Assembly (NCBI GenBank): GCA_964418415.1
Contig: CAYQLB010000010.1
Span: forward strand, 1-38,265
Length of the DNA: 38,265 bases
DNA from: CAJBLF01 sp964418415
Lineage (GTDB): Bacteria; Patescibacteriota; Gracilibacteria; Absconditabacterales; Absconditicoccaceae
Direction: 5' to 3'
The first letter of the stretch is position 1, and every line of letters begins with the position of its first letter. The position numbers were made by a program, and so were the translations under genes. Below the pieces are notes generated by a model that was not told the DNA's origin, ran no database searches, and saw only the letters and a list, made by a program, of their open reading frames with translations. Positions 18,078 to 26,954 of this stretch are shown one piece after another.

Positions 18078-19259
18078 ATGGCTGAAGAGAACAAAGCCGA
18101 TATCTTCAAAGATATCACAAAAGATCTTTCATTGGATAATCTCTTGGGTACATGAACATGAGATATTTCTGATGATCTTTTGAAATTGAAAGAAGAATTT
18201 GCTCAAAAATGTGTAGCTAAAGTTACTGCAGAGAAAAAAGATGGTCTTACATGAAAAATTATTAGTGAAGAATGATTAAAAAATTATTTGGTGTCCAAGA
18301 ATACTGGAGATAAATTTATAGATAATATCACCTGATGAGTGTTGGGTTCAGTACTCAATATAATAGATACTAAATCTTTGGAAATAGATGGTAAAACCTA
18401 CAATTCTATATTTGAATATCTTAAACCAATCAAAGAAAAGCTTGATGCTGTCAAAACTGAAACGGAACTTACCGCTCTTGAAAAAGAAATTTTATGATGA
18501 ACAAACAATACAGTAGATGATACTCCAGATAATAATGGAAATATAGATGTTGTTAATTGAGAAATTGACTTTAGTAATGGTAATTTTACAGAAAAACAAA
18601 GACAAAATATTAATTTTCTTATTGATACTATGAAGGAACAAGGAATAACTAATCCTTATACTCAAGTAGGAATCCTTTCTTGTATAGCCAAAGAAAGTGG
18701 TTTCATTCCTCAAAGTGAATTATCTTATTCTACAACAGAAAATAATATTATTAAACAAAAATTTGGTACTAGAATATCATCATATTCCGATAAACAACTT
18801 ACAGAACTAAAAAAAGATGATGAAAAGTTTTTTGATGCTATATACAATCAATATAAAAAAGATCCTACTACAAACAAACAAAAAATTCCTAAAGAAGCAC
18901 AATATACTCGAGAAACCGGCAATAATGATGAAGGTGATGGATATACGTATAGGGGTAGAGGATATAATGGTATTACTTTCAAATCTCTTTATAAACAATA
19001 TGGTGATCTGATAGGAGAAGATTTAGTCACCAATCCTGATCTTCTAAATGATCCTGAAATTGCAGCTAAGGTTGCTTTAGCCTTTTTCAAGAAAGGAAAT
19101 AAAAATAAAGATCTTTCAGATCTTACTTTTACGGATAAAACCACAGCGACAAAATATTTTACAGACCTTAATGCATGAGGAAAAGCTAATTCTGAATCAT
19201 ATAATAACGCTTTGGCTGCAGCAGATAAATTTGAGGTGGTAGAAGAACAAACAGCATAG
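18078..19259 (+). CDS. GH19 (chitinase/endolysin-like) domain protein
   Basis: 393 residues. Residues 1-150 are charged and of unknown function with no signal peptide. From about residue 170 the sequence matches the lysozyme-like fold of glycoside hydrolase family 19: YTQVGILSCIAKESGFIPQS, with the catalytic-type Glu in KESGF, then GDGYTYRGRGYNGITFKSLY and DLVTNPDLLNDPEIAAKVAL, all close to phage and bacterial GH19 endolysins that cut peptidoglycan or chitin. Over ten TGA codons are glycine, including two pairs (ITGG, LGG). The stop is TAG. No holin or phage structural gene is adjacent. It could remodel the own wall or attack neighbouring cells; secretion would need a route other than Sec. 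Confidence 0.82.
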
Positions 19260-19321
19260 ATAAATATATTGCTTACTACTAAATAAAACGTATATTTACA
19301 AAAAAACATAAAATCATAGAA

Positions 19322-19327
19322 AGGAGG
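19322..19327 (+). promoter_or_regulatory. Perfect Shine-Dalgarno AGGAGG
   Basis: AAAGGAGGT followed by ATG at 19333 with 5 bases between the AGGAGG core and the start. It is the only full AGGAGG I see in front of a gene in this window; most starts here have AT-rich leaders. It suggests strong translation of the small basic ORF. Confidence 0.75.
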
Positions 19328-19332
19328 TTATT

Positions 19333-19560
19333 ATGAGAAAATGTAATGCACGGAGAAAAGCTCGAAGAGCTGTGCAAAATAGAGAAAAACGTAAAAAAAT
19401 TAAAGCAAAAAAATTCCAAAAAAAACTTAGAAGAAAAACATCATGAAATCTGGTATGTATTTGGGTAATTGATAGTCTGAATGTGTATTCATGTTCAGAC
19501 TTTTTTTATTCTTCAGAAAATTTAGGTATCTTATTTATTTCAATCGTTGGTTGATTTTAG
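19333..19560 (+). CDS. Small very basic protein with unclear end
   Basis: Starts MRKCNARRKARRAVQNREKR and stays almost purely basic for 36 residues, resembling the tail of a small ribosomal or nucleic-acid-binding protein, but I cannot name it. The first in-frame TGA is at 19444-19446. If it is glycine, the ORF runs 75 residues to a TAG at 19558-19560, through a strong terminator (19474-19508) and 26 bases into the convergent gene; that tail is unlike a gene. If TGA ended the protein, it would be 37 residues and perfectly placed before the terminator. A frameshift at the A8 run near 19417 would give a TAG at once. The end is therefore open. Confidence 0.6.
19474..19508. terminator. Bidirectional hairpin terminator
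   Basis: AGTCTGAA (19474-19481) and TTCAGACT (19494-19501) form a perfect 8-bp stem with a 12-base loop, followed by T7 on the plus strand. It lies between the basic ORF and the convergent minus-strand gene ending at 19535. Confidence 0.75.
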
Positions 19561-20668
19561 TCTCTTCAGCTCATTTTTTTACCTGAGACATAATATCATC
19601 AATAACACTTCTAAAACTCTCTCCTGTCATTTCACTTGTTGTTCATGTTGTAGAGATACCCAAATATTGTTGGATATTGTTATAATTACTTAAATTGTTT
19701 TGATATGCTTGTGGAGCAATACTATAAAGTGTGTTTATAAAGAAATTGATTGTTTTGTTTATAGCTGGATTAAGCACCATTTTTCCTCAAAGTTCATTTA
19801 TGAAAAAATCCTCTTTTTTCTGTTCGAAGTTATTCTTTAGATTAGCTCGGATACCGTTCTGTATATCGCTGATATTCTTCCCTTTATATTTTCCAATAAG
19901 CTTTACAATTCCTGACATTTCTTGGGGTATATAATATTCTACATTACCTTGTAATATTTGCATAATCGTGTCTTTTCCTGATTGTTCGAGGGTAACTGCA
20001 GATTGTGGATTTATATTGATAAATGAGCCATTTCCTAAATCAATAAATACTTTTTCTTTTTCTCAGACTGTTTTGGAAGCAAAACTGATTTGTGTTTTTT
20101 GTGAAAGATCTATATCCTCTTGTTGTATATCACTAATAGGAATTTCTTTTGTTCCCAAGGCGTTTTTTATAATCAACATACCCTCTGTCGCTCATTGATT
20201 CAAAATATTTATTCTTTGTGACTGAATAAAATCATTGATACTTGGCATAGTCTCATACATAGGCAATACTCAGGTTAATAATACGAATACGATACCGATT
20301 CCTACGACTCCCATCAATAAAAAACGAACTCGATGGGTGATATAGGTTATTCCTAATGCAATGATGATAAGTCAGAATAGTGTTATAAATTGCCTACTAT
20401 CTAGCCCGATATTGTTTCTAAAAAAGACATCTCATAAAATATAGAGATTTACTAATACTATAACGAACATCAAAAATCTGAATAGTTTGTTTTCTCACTG
20501 AAGCATGTACAATGCCACTATCGATAGAAAAAAAATCGCTGTATAGAGTTGATGTCCTTGTATCCGATACCGTATAGTGTTTGGATCGCCTGCATAGAGA
20601 AAATATAAATAAAGCGCTCAAAGTGCTACTATTCATAAAAAAATTCCTACAAAAAATTTTTTTATCAT
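19535..20668 (-). CDS. Membrane protein with FecR-like domain
   Basis: 377 residues, found only in table 25 (about a dozen TGA, one in nearly every hydrophobic segment). Four to five membrane helices occupy residues 1-130 (KKFFVGIFLGIVALGALYLY, YTAIFFLSIVALYMLQ, RFLMFVIVLVNLYIL, FLLMGVVGIGIVFVLLTGVL). From about residue 205 a beta-rich part reads KVFIDLGNGSFININPQSAV followed by TLEQSGKD and ILQGNVEYY, the FecR pattern of a beta-helix-like sensor domain. The C-terminus is helical. Its neighbour at 21152-22495 has a similar FecR-like domain, so the two may work together in envelope sensing. Stop TAA. Confidence 0.68.
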
Positions 20669-20712
20669 TTTTCTTTCTTAAATATCTAAAATACCTTTTC
20701 TTATTTAATAAT

Positions 20713-20742
20713 ATAAAAAAAAACTTCCCTTTTGCAAAGGGT
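20713..20742 (-). terminator. Rho-independent terminator for the FecR-like block
   Basis: On the minus strand CCCTTT and AAAAGGG pair around a short loop, followed by nine T. It is ~120 bases after the stop at 20864. Confidence 0.6.
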
Positions 20743-20863
20743 AGTAAAATTAATGAACAATGAAAAGTGAATAATGAAAAATGTTTGAATTATTTTTTTA
20801 TAAACTATAGTGATTTACTCTAGTGTATAGTTAGAAAAATCATACATTATTACTTATTCATTC

Positions 20864-21115
20864 TTAATTTTTAATTAATATTTTATATTCCTTGATTTCT
20901 GATTTCTTCAATAGTGTTTCGACTTTCTTTTCGTTTTCTGGAGTGTATTCTACGAGGATCGCTTTTTTTTCTTCTTTGGAAATTTTATTGTCATGAAGGG
21001 TATAAGATTGGAGATAATTGAGTCTGGTAATGGTTGTAGCTGCTCATGATTTGAGTAACCCTGTTATGATTTGTTTGAGTTTTCTCCCATCGTTCTTATA
21101 AAAAAAAAGAAGCAT
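20864..21115 (-). CDS. Small hypothetical protein (83 aa)
   Basis: Reads MLLFFYKNDGRKLKQIITGL then LKSGAATTITRLNYLQSYTL, KISKEEKKAILVEYTPENEK and KKVETLLKKSEIKEYKILIK; TAA. The order beta, helix with LLKSGAAT, beta, acidic loop KEEKKAILVEYT, helix, weakly recalls CutA-type divalent-ion-tolerance proteins (LLKKRLAACVN..., EEVLLIIKT), but identity is too low to name it. The glycine of KSGAA is a TGA. It lies 36 bases downstream of the FecR-like gene and is likely co-transcribed. Confidence 0.6.
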
Positions 21116-21151
21116 ATTTCGATAGTGTATATAACATAAAAAAATTTTTTA

Positions 21152-22495
21152 TTATTTGGTTTCCTCTATGATTATATTGGTTTCTTGTGCTGGTATAGCA
21201 CTGCCATATCCTTTAGCTAAAATATTGGCTAATGATTTTTCGATCATTTCAAGTGTTTCCATATAGATTGGCGGAACGTTATATTCCACAGAGACTTTTC
21301 CTCTAAGATTGATAACTGCATTCTTAAGTCCTTGAAGCTTCTGGATAGGATCGCCTACCTGTTTTCCATATACAATATCAAAACCTTGATAGATGGATTT
21401 TATTCTGTTTTCCAATATATTGAAATCGTCCATAAAATTATCGTTTTCTCCCATAATAAAGGCTTTTTCTATATTCGCAAAATTGTTTGCATATAGACCT
21501 TCTTTGAGATTTGAATTTATCTTTTCGTCTTGTTCTGGATTTAATACTCTCTTGTTATCAGTCATAACTGATGAAATATTTTTTGTTACTTCAGGATTCT
21601 CTTCACTAATATCTCCGATGTTCGGTGTTTTTAGAAGTGAAAGTAGTGATGGTTGTTCTTCTATTTCTCAAGAAAGTGTGGCTGCTGTTTCTGTCTCTAG
21701 GGTATTTATTGTAAAGGTTTGAGATATGTTTTTTTCCTCTACTGCGTCGCTGAAACTATCGAAATTTGCAAACAATTTAATATCGTTGGATTGAATAGTC
21801 AATACTTCATTGTTTTCCATAGTCGTCATTTTATCTGTACCATTACTTTTGGTAACCACTAATGCGTCTCCGTTATTTTTGATGATTTGATTTTCTCCGT
21901 TTTTGACAAACTCAAAACTTAACATTTTTCACTTTTCTTCCTGTTTGACCGTGAGATCGTTGATAGCTAATTCTATATTCTGCGTTTTTCGTTCGTTTCC
22001 TTCCATTTTGATAAAATTACCATAGACTAAGTTTAGTTTATAGTTTTCATCATGAGTTTTTTGGATAATAAGTTTTGCGGGGCCGATAATCTTGGATTGT
22101 GTTCCGCTATTTATTTCAAAAGCTAATTGTGCACCTTCTTTGAGTAATAAGGTATCACCGTTGCCGATATTATTAGTTTTGGTCAAGACCCCATCATGTT
22201 CTATGTAGAAATTACCTTGTGCATCAATGACTTGTGCTATATAGTCCGCTTGAGCGGTATTTATTCCCTCCTTATTAAAGATATTACCGTCATTCATGAA
22301 ATATACTCCATACATTCCGAACAATAAAAATACGAAAATCATAGAATAGACAACATATTTGGCATGTATAAAAGAAAGCTTCCTTATTCAGGTTCTCTTG
22401 GTTTTTTTATACAAAACATTTTGATAGAGATCCAATTTGTCTACATCAGTAAAGTTTGTATGTTTTTGTGTGTCGAAGAATTCTTGGAGTTTCAT
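21152..22495 (-). CDS. FecR-domain membrane protein (anti-sigma-like layout)
   Basis: 447 residues. The cytoplasmic N-terminus (MKLQEFFDTQKHTNFTDVDK, LDLYQNVLYKKTKR) leads to one membrane helix (MIFVFLLFGMYGVYFM, residues ~52-67), then a FecR domain (YIAQVIDAQGNFYIEHDGVL, NIGNGDTLLLKEGAQLAFEI, QSKIIGPAKLIIQ) and a helical C-terminal part of ~200 residues. FecR-like proteins pass an outside signal to an ECF sigma factor; here no sigma gene is adjacent. TGA codons at 22388 region, 21926 and 21665 read as Gly. ATG 22495, TAA stop. The layout with a short cytoplasmic head, one helix and FecR domain resembles anti-sigma factors, an inference only. The 289 bases upstream contain no supported gene. 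Confidence 0.72.
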
Positions 22496-22739
22496 AGATA
22501 AACAAATATTTAGAAATAGAGTATTCTTACGCTACTATATACGAACAAGTAGACAATTTGTGACAATAAAGTATTTATCAAAAGCAACTTTAATTGACAT
22601 TTTTTTAAAAATACATTAATGTAGGGTATTGAGTCGTAAAAACATAGGTATATACTGATTTCTTTGTTTCTTGGTGTTCGATAGTTGTTCCTCATATCCA
22701 AAAAGGGTTTCTCTTGTATTTTCGTCTTGAAAGTATAGT

Positions 22740-22769
22740 ATCTATTATAGATATAGACATTTATCTATA
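22740..22769 (+). promoter_or_regulatory. Twin palindromic operators upstream of arsR-type gene
   Basis: Two adjoining palindromes: ATCTAT-T-ATAGAT (22740-22752, perfect around one central base) and TATAGA-CATTTA-TCTATA (22752-22769, perfect 6-6-6). They end 16 bases before the ATG at 22785. ArsR/SmtB-type repressors bind imperfect AT-rich repeats of this 12-2-12 type, so self-repression is likely. Confidence 0.65.
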
Positions 22770-22784
22770 TAAATAATTCATCAA

Positions 22785-23042
22785 ATGATGGATACTATCT
22801 TCAAGACCTTGTCTGACAGGAATCGTAGAAGAATAATCCAGCTTTTGAAGCAGAAGGAGATGACGGTCTCCGAATTATTGACACATTTCGACATCACTCA
22901 GGCATCATTATCTCATCATTTGGATGTACTGAAAAGATCGAATCTTGTTCTGGATGAAAGAAGAGGACAGTTTGTTTTCTATTCGCTCAATCACCCTGTG
23001 TTCGAAGAAAGTGTTAATATGATACTCAATTTGCTCGTATAA
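22785..23042 (+). CDS. ArsR-family transcriptional regulator
   Basis: 85 residues: MMDTIFKTLSDRNRRRIIQL, LKQKEMTVSELLTHFDITQA, SLSHHLDVLKRSNLVLDERR and GQFVFYSLN. This is the full winged helix of ArsR/SmtB repressors, including the recognition helix QASLSHHLDVLKRSNLV and wing. No metal-binding CxC is present, so it belongs with the metal-free subgroup (SdpR-like) and its signal is unknown. No in-frame TGA. TAA stop. A repeated ATG at 22785/22788 makes the start uncertain by one codon. It follows a pair of palindromic operators. The region 23043-23186 after it is noncoding with several short GCGTAAT repeats. Confidence 0.9.
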   Translation: MMDTIFKTLSDRNRRRIIQLLKQKEMTVSELLTHFDITQASLSHHLDVLKRSNLVLDERRGQFVFYSLNHPVFEESVNMILNLLV

Positions 23043-23186
23043 TATACTACGCGTAATGTGCCTGCGGCGTAATTTACTCCTGTTGGTCGTGTAATGAGCT
23101 TCGCGTAATTTTCATTACCATTCATTACGGACGAAGTCCAAATTACATCCGAAGGATATATTACTTTTATTTTTTGTCCATCAATC

Positions 23187-23735
23187 ATGATCATTACGAT
23201 GTCGGGGAAAGCAGGCAGTGGAAAAGGGACGGTCTGTAAATTATTATCAGAAAAATTAGGTTATGAACATATTTCTATCTGAAATATCAAGAGAGCGATT
23301 GCAAAGGAGATGGGTATGACAATTTCCCAATTCAATGAGGAATGAGATAAACCTGAAAATGCAAAAGAATTTGATCTCAAATACGAAGAATACCAGAAAA
23401 ACCTAGATGTGAATTCTAATATCATTTTGGAGGGCAGATTAAGTTGGCGATGTCAACCCAAAGCATTCAAAGTCTATCTTGATGTGAGTGATGAAGAAGC
23501 AGCTAGAAGAATTTTCAATGATACGGAAAGATCGGGTGATACGTATTCTTCTGAACAAGAAGTCTTGGAAATTACTAGAACCAGAAATACAAAAGATGCT
23601 CAAAGGTATATCAATCAATATGGTGTAGATATTAATGATAAGAATAATTATGACCTAGTTATTGATACTACGACAAAAATCCCTCAACAGGTGACTGATG
23701 AGATTGTAGAAGTGTTTAATGAGTTTAAAGCCTAA
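23187..23735 (+). CDS. Cytidylate kinase-like P-loop kinase
   Basis: 182 residues. MIITMSGKAGSGKGTVCKLL holds the P-loop GKAGSGKGT. It continues with LGYEHISIGNIKRAIAKEMG (the substrate-side segment), LEGRLSWRCQPKAFKVYLDV and a lid-like region RIFNDTERSGDTYSS, ending IVEVFNEFKA. This is the compact archaeal-type cytidylate kinase / AAA_18 group, which phosphorylates CMP or dCMP; no other nucleotide kinase is visible in the window. TGA codons fall in ISIGN and EEGDKP. ATG 23187 follows a noncoding stretch of short repeats; TAA stop. Confidence 0.8.
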
Positions 23736-23853
23736 AGCTCCTGTTTATTAATTATAATATGGTTTTGAAAATTGAGTTGTAAGTTGTAAATTAATGTAGA
23801 ATGTAGAATAAAATGTAGAGGCGAGTATTAATCACTCTTTTATAAATTTTATA

Positions 23854-23881
23854 TTGACTTTTTGTTATATTTAAATATAAT
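23854..23881 (+). promoter_or_regulatory. Putative sigma-70 type promoter
   Basis: TTGACT (23854-23859) and TATAAT (23876-23881) with a 16-base spacer, 26 bases before the ATG at 23908. This is the best -35/-10 pair I see in the window. Confidence 0.55.
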
Positions 23882-23907
23882 AATCAAGAATACAAAACTT
23901 AAAAATT

Positions 23908-24408
23908 ATGAAAAAGATTATTATTTTTTTGGCAATATTTATATTGTCTTCTATTGTTCTTTTTGCTCAGGGTATTGATAGTATTGATACGTTTCACTTA
24001 TCAAAATTATCAAAAGTTCCTTTTTATTTTTTATTCTGTGTGTTTTGTTTTTTATCTTTCCTATTAGGCATAGAATCCTTCAGATATAGGAAGGACATAA
24101 AAAACGCAAGAAACATACAATTTGCCAACGTCCCAATCATTCACTATCTTATTTTTGGTAGTGGTATCTTAGGTGGAATTATTCTTAGTGAACCTATTGT
24201 CCCGCTGTATGTAATACCTTTTGTTTTTTTGACTGCGATAATTGTTGAAAATAAGGCTTTTCTCATATTTATTCCTGTTTATTTTATGAGAATTGGAATT
24301 TGTGGTCATTGGGTATTATCTTTAATTGGACTAATGTTATTTGTGATGGGTATAGTATCTAGATTACTATATGAACGTAATCATCGTGCCCTCATCTTAG
24401 AAGAGTAA
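23908..24408 (+). CDS. Membrane protein with signal-like N-terminus
   Basis: 166 residues. MKKIIIFLAIFILSSIVLFA then QGIDSI looks like a signal peptide, followed by four membrane helices (VPFYFLFCVFCFLSFLLGIE; IHYLIFGSGILGGIILSE; VIPFVFLTAIIVENKAFLIF; WVLSLIGLMLFVMGIVSRLL). No family recognised. All ~11 glycines use GGN and none uses TGA, which differs from most neighbours, and the FAQG signal end is common in Bacteroidota. Both hints could mean import from another lineage, but the sample is small. It has a strong promoter (23854-23881) and a convergent terminator after it. TAA stop. Confidence 0.72.
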   Translation: MKKIIIFLAIFILSSIVLFAQGIDSIDTFHLSKLSKVPFYFLFCVFCFLSFLLGIESFRYRKDIKNARNIQFANVPIIHYLIFGSGILGGIILSEPIVPLYVIPFVFLTAIIVENKAFLIFIPVYFMRIGICGHWVLSLIGLMLFVMGIVSRLLYERNHRALILEE

Positions 24409-24424
24409 AATTATTGGTTTTGTT

Positions 24425-24455
24425 AAAAATTCCCTATTTATTAGGGAATTTTTAT
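24425..24455. terminator. Bidirectional terminator
   Basis: A stem of AAAATTCCCTA with TAGGGAATTTTT separates the membrane gene ending at 24408 from the convergent desulfoferrodoxin gene ending at 24514. T-tracts follow on both strands. Confidence 0.75.
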
Positions 24456-24513
24456 AAAAAAAATAAAAAATTTCTCTATAAACAATAGAAATATATTTAC
24501 TTTGTATATTTAT

Positions 24514-24909
24514 TTACATATTAGTTTTTCGTAGGCCATGAAGGTTGCAGTATTCTCTGACTGCAATTATTTTTGCGTCGATGTCGAAAATAGCTATCGG
24601 CTCGTCAGGTCTCGCTGGATCCGGGTTCAGAAATTTCTTGTAGGTCCTATTTTCGGTGATGACCTCTATTCGTTCGATATAGTGTTCGGGCGTCATCGGA
24701 TGGGCTATAGAACCGACTTTGACGGTGACTTTACTTCCCTCTATTTCTACTATAGGGATATGTTTCTCTCCGGAAATTTCTGGTTTGACTTCGTCGGTCA
24801 TGTGGATCATATCCTTGCCACAGCAGACTAATGTCCCCGCACCCGGGTGTAGGACTTCTGTCATATTGCCGCAGACGGAGCATTTGTAGACTTGGTTTCT
24901 CTGGGTCAT
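24514..24909 (-). CDS. Desulfoferrodoxin / superoxide reductase
   Basis: 131 residues, non-haem iron protein that reduces superoxide to hydrogen peroxide. The N-terminal desulforedoxin domain has the cysteines YKCSVCGNMTEVLHPGAGTL followed by VCCGKDM (CxxC...CC iron centre I). The neelaredoxin domain shows EKHIPIVE, VGSIAHPMTPEHYIERIEVI (His ligands) and REYCNLHGL (Cys and His ligands of iron centre II). Length and motifs are complete. It points to an anaerobe or microaerophile that meets oxygen. No internal TGA; TAA stop; ATG 24909. hflX lies 42 bases upstream on the same strand; the spacer holds a GTAGAAG simple repeat. Confidence 0.95.
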   Translation of the reverse strand: MTQRNQVYKCSVCGNMTEVLHPGAGTLVCCGKDMIHMTDEVKPEISGEKHIPIVEIEGSKVTVKVGSIAHPMTPEHYIERIEVITENRTYKKFLNPDPARPDEPIAIFDIDAKIIAVREYCNLHGLRKTNM

Positions 24910-24951
24910 GATATAGAAGGTAGAAGGTAAAAAGTAGAAGGTAGAAGGCTG

Positions 24952-26073
24952 TTATAAATTGGTGATGATGGCAGTTTTGATATCTTCGAGGTTGGTCCCT
25001 TCTTTGACGGAGACCCGGACATTTCCCTTTTCTGGGAAGTGTTTTTTCAGTTCCGCCAATTGCGTTTTGTCTAGCAAATCGATCTTGTTGAACACTAAAA
25101 TTCTCTTCTGTTTGGCTCCTATCTCGTCCAAAATATGGTTCACGACTTCTATTCTCTCATCGATAAAGGGATCAGATGCGTCGATGACGTGCAATAATAA
25201 ATCCGATTCGATGCTATCCTCGAGGGTAGATGAGAATGATTTGATGAGTTTGGGAGGCAGGTCGCGAATGAATCCGATTGTGTCGTTGAGCAAAACCTCT
25301 TTTCCTTCACCAGTCTCTTTGTTTTTGAAGATATAGACTTTACCTACATGAGTGCCCAAAGTGGCGAATAATTTGTTTTCCGCCAGGATTCCTTTCTTGG
25401 TCATTGCGTTCAATAGCGATGACTTTCCGGTGTTGGTATAGCCTACGATTCCAACGGTCGGCATCCCCTTTTTGATTCTAGCGTCTCTATGAAGCTTGCG
25501 CATCCTTTCATATTCCTTGAGTTCTTTTTCTATCTGGAGTATTTTTTCTTTTAAGTGTCTTTTCATTCTTTCGGTATTGGTTTCTCCAAGTCCTCTCATG
25601 GCTCCGCTTCCTCCTCCTCACTGTCTGCCGAGTTCGATTCCCATACCATAAATCCTCGGACCCATATGTCTGATTGCTGCCAATTCGACTTGCAATCTCG
25701 CTTCCATGCCCGTTGCATGTTTATCGAAGATTTTCAATATAAGATCTACCCTATCCCGGATATCGATACCGAAAGGGCGGAGTTTCTCTTGGATATAGAA
25801 AATCTGTCTCGGTTTGAGGATGTTTCAAATGATCAAGGTATTTGCGCCCAATCTCTGCATTTCGAAGATGATTTCCTCTAATTTTCCTTTGCCGACGTAA
25901 GTTCTATGGTCCGGTTCCTGTCTTTTTTGGTATTTCTGGAGGATAACGATACCACCGTAAGTATCGACAAGATTTTCCAATTCGCGCATTCTGTCTGCCA
26001 AAAGCTCTGCGTTGGTGTCTTTGGTGACGACGTCGACGAGGAATACTTTGAGGTGTTTGCCTTTTTCTTCCAT
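24952..26073 (-). CDS. hflX: GTPase HflX
   Basis: 373 residues, a ribosome-associated GTPase that splits stalled 70S ribosomes. The N-terminal HflX domain contains TYVGKGKLEEI, LGANTLIIGNILKPRQ and IELGRQGGGGSGAMRGLGET (typical R-R-G-G-x-G-x-x-G-x-G-E). The G domain has GIVGYTNTGKSSLLNAMT (G1), LFATLGTH (G2), LNDTIGFIRDLP (G3, D-T-x-G) and FNKIDLL (G4, N-K-x-D). Two TGA codons are Gly, one in the glycine run. ATG 26073 was taken in front of EEKGKHLKVFLVDVV. TAA stop at 24952. The neighbouring gene downstream is desulfoferrodoxin. Confidence 0.95.
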
Positions 26074-26204
26074 AGTTCGCTGTGAATAAAACGAAGGTGA
26101 ATATAAGGAAATAGTATGTTTTCTCAATAACATTTTCTGAAACGAAAATATAATTTCGACCTCATGAAAAACACTCAATACTTCATGTTTTCATTGGGTA
26201 TTAA

Positions 26205-26229
26205 TTAAAAAAACCTCGGATACCGAGGT
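26205..26229 (-). terminator. Terminator after tdk
   Basis: On the minus strand ACCTCGG-TAT-CCGAGGT (26213-26229) is followed by TTTTTTT. It lies 10 bases after the tdk stop. Confidence 0.8.
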
Positions 26230-26238
26230 ATATAAACA

Positions 26239-26817
26239 TTACATCTCTTTTTTGTACTGACCACTAAGCCAGTGTGGTCCGCAAAGTGGCTTGTAGCTTT
26301 CATTGCCGCCAACCATAACCTGTTCGCCTTTACGAACGACTTTATCATCTATGATGCGTGCATTCATGATTGCTTTTCTACCACACCAACAGATAGTCCT
26401 GATTTCTTCGACTTTGTTGGCGATAGCCATCAATTGAGCCGATGCCGGAAACGGTTCTCCTTTAAAATCCACTCGGAGTCCATAACAGACTACCGGTATT
26501 TGAAGCTCATGGGTGATGTAAAAGAGTTGCCAAACTTGCTCTATAGTGAAGAATTGTGCTTCATCCACTAGTATACAGTTTGGATTGAAAGAAAGTGATT
26601 TTACTATTTCCTGGAGATTATCTCTCTCAGTCACCGATATAGCATCTTTGTCCATACCCATCCTGGATTTAATTTTGTTTACTCCACTTCTGGTATCAAT
26701 AGCTGATGTAAAAGTGAGGATCGGCATATTTTCTGTTTCATAATTGAATGCTGTTTTAATCAGGTCTATGGTTTTGCCAGCATTCATTGTTGAATAATAA
26801 AATATCAGATTAGCCAT
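26239..26817 (-). CDS. tdk: Thymidine kinase
   Basis: 192 residues. The type II thymidine kinase phosphorylates thymidine for salvage. MANLIFYYSTMNAGKTIDLI holds the P-loop (STMNAGKT), LVDEAQFFTIEQVWQL the Walker B and catalytic Glu, VCYGLRVDFKGEPFPAS the lasso region; the zinc ribbon is seen as TICWCGRKA and KPLCGPHW (cysteines and His). ATG 26817, TAA stop, no internal TGA. A salvage enzyme fits a host-dependent small genome. It is read away from rny, with 137 bases of shared promoter region between them. Confidence 0.96.
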   Translation of the reverse strand: MANLIFYYSTMNAGKTIDLIKTAFNYETENMPILTFTSAIDTRSGVNKIKSRMGMDKDAISVTERDNLQEIVKSLSFNPNCILVDEAQFFTIEQVWQLFYITHELQIPVVCYGLRVDFKGEPFPASAQLMAIANKVEEIRTICWCGRKAIMNARIIDDKVVRKGEQVMVGGNESYKPLCGPHWLSGQYKKEM

Positions 26818-26954
26818 GTCTTTTGATTTTAGTTTTTATGTACCATATATATTTTTTTTGATTTTGCAAATAGATAATTCGGTTGAAAGTAGATGACTGA
26901 ATAGTATATTTATTGGCAAGTGACATTTTTTTATCGTATAAATTTTTTATCCCT

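Noticed and set aside
18078..19560. Prophage
   Set aside because: Only the GH19 domain hints at phage; no integrase, capsid, terminase or tail gene is present nearby.
22510..22701. 63-residue minus-strand ORF upstream of the FecR-like gene
   Set aside because: It has no ribosome site and no recognisable features, and AT-rich sequence of this length gives such ORFs by chance; not strong enough to call.
24911..24950. GTAGAAG repeats as a regulatory array
   Set aside because: It is a short simple repeat between desulfoferrodoxin and hflX with no symmetry or spacing pattern.
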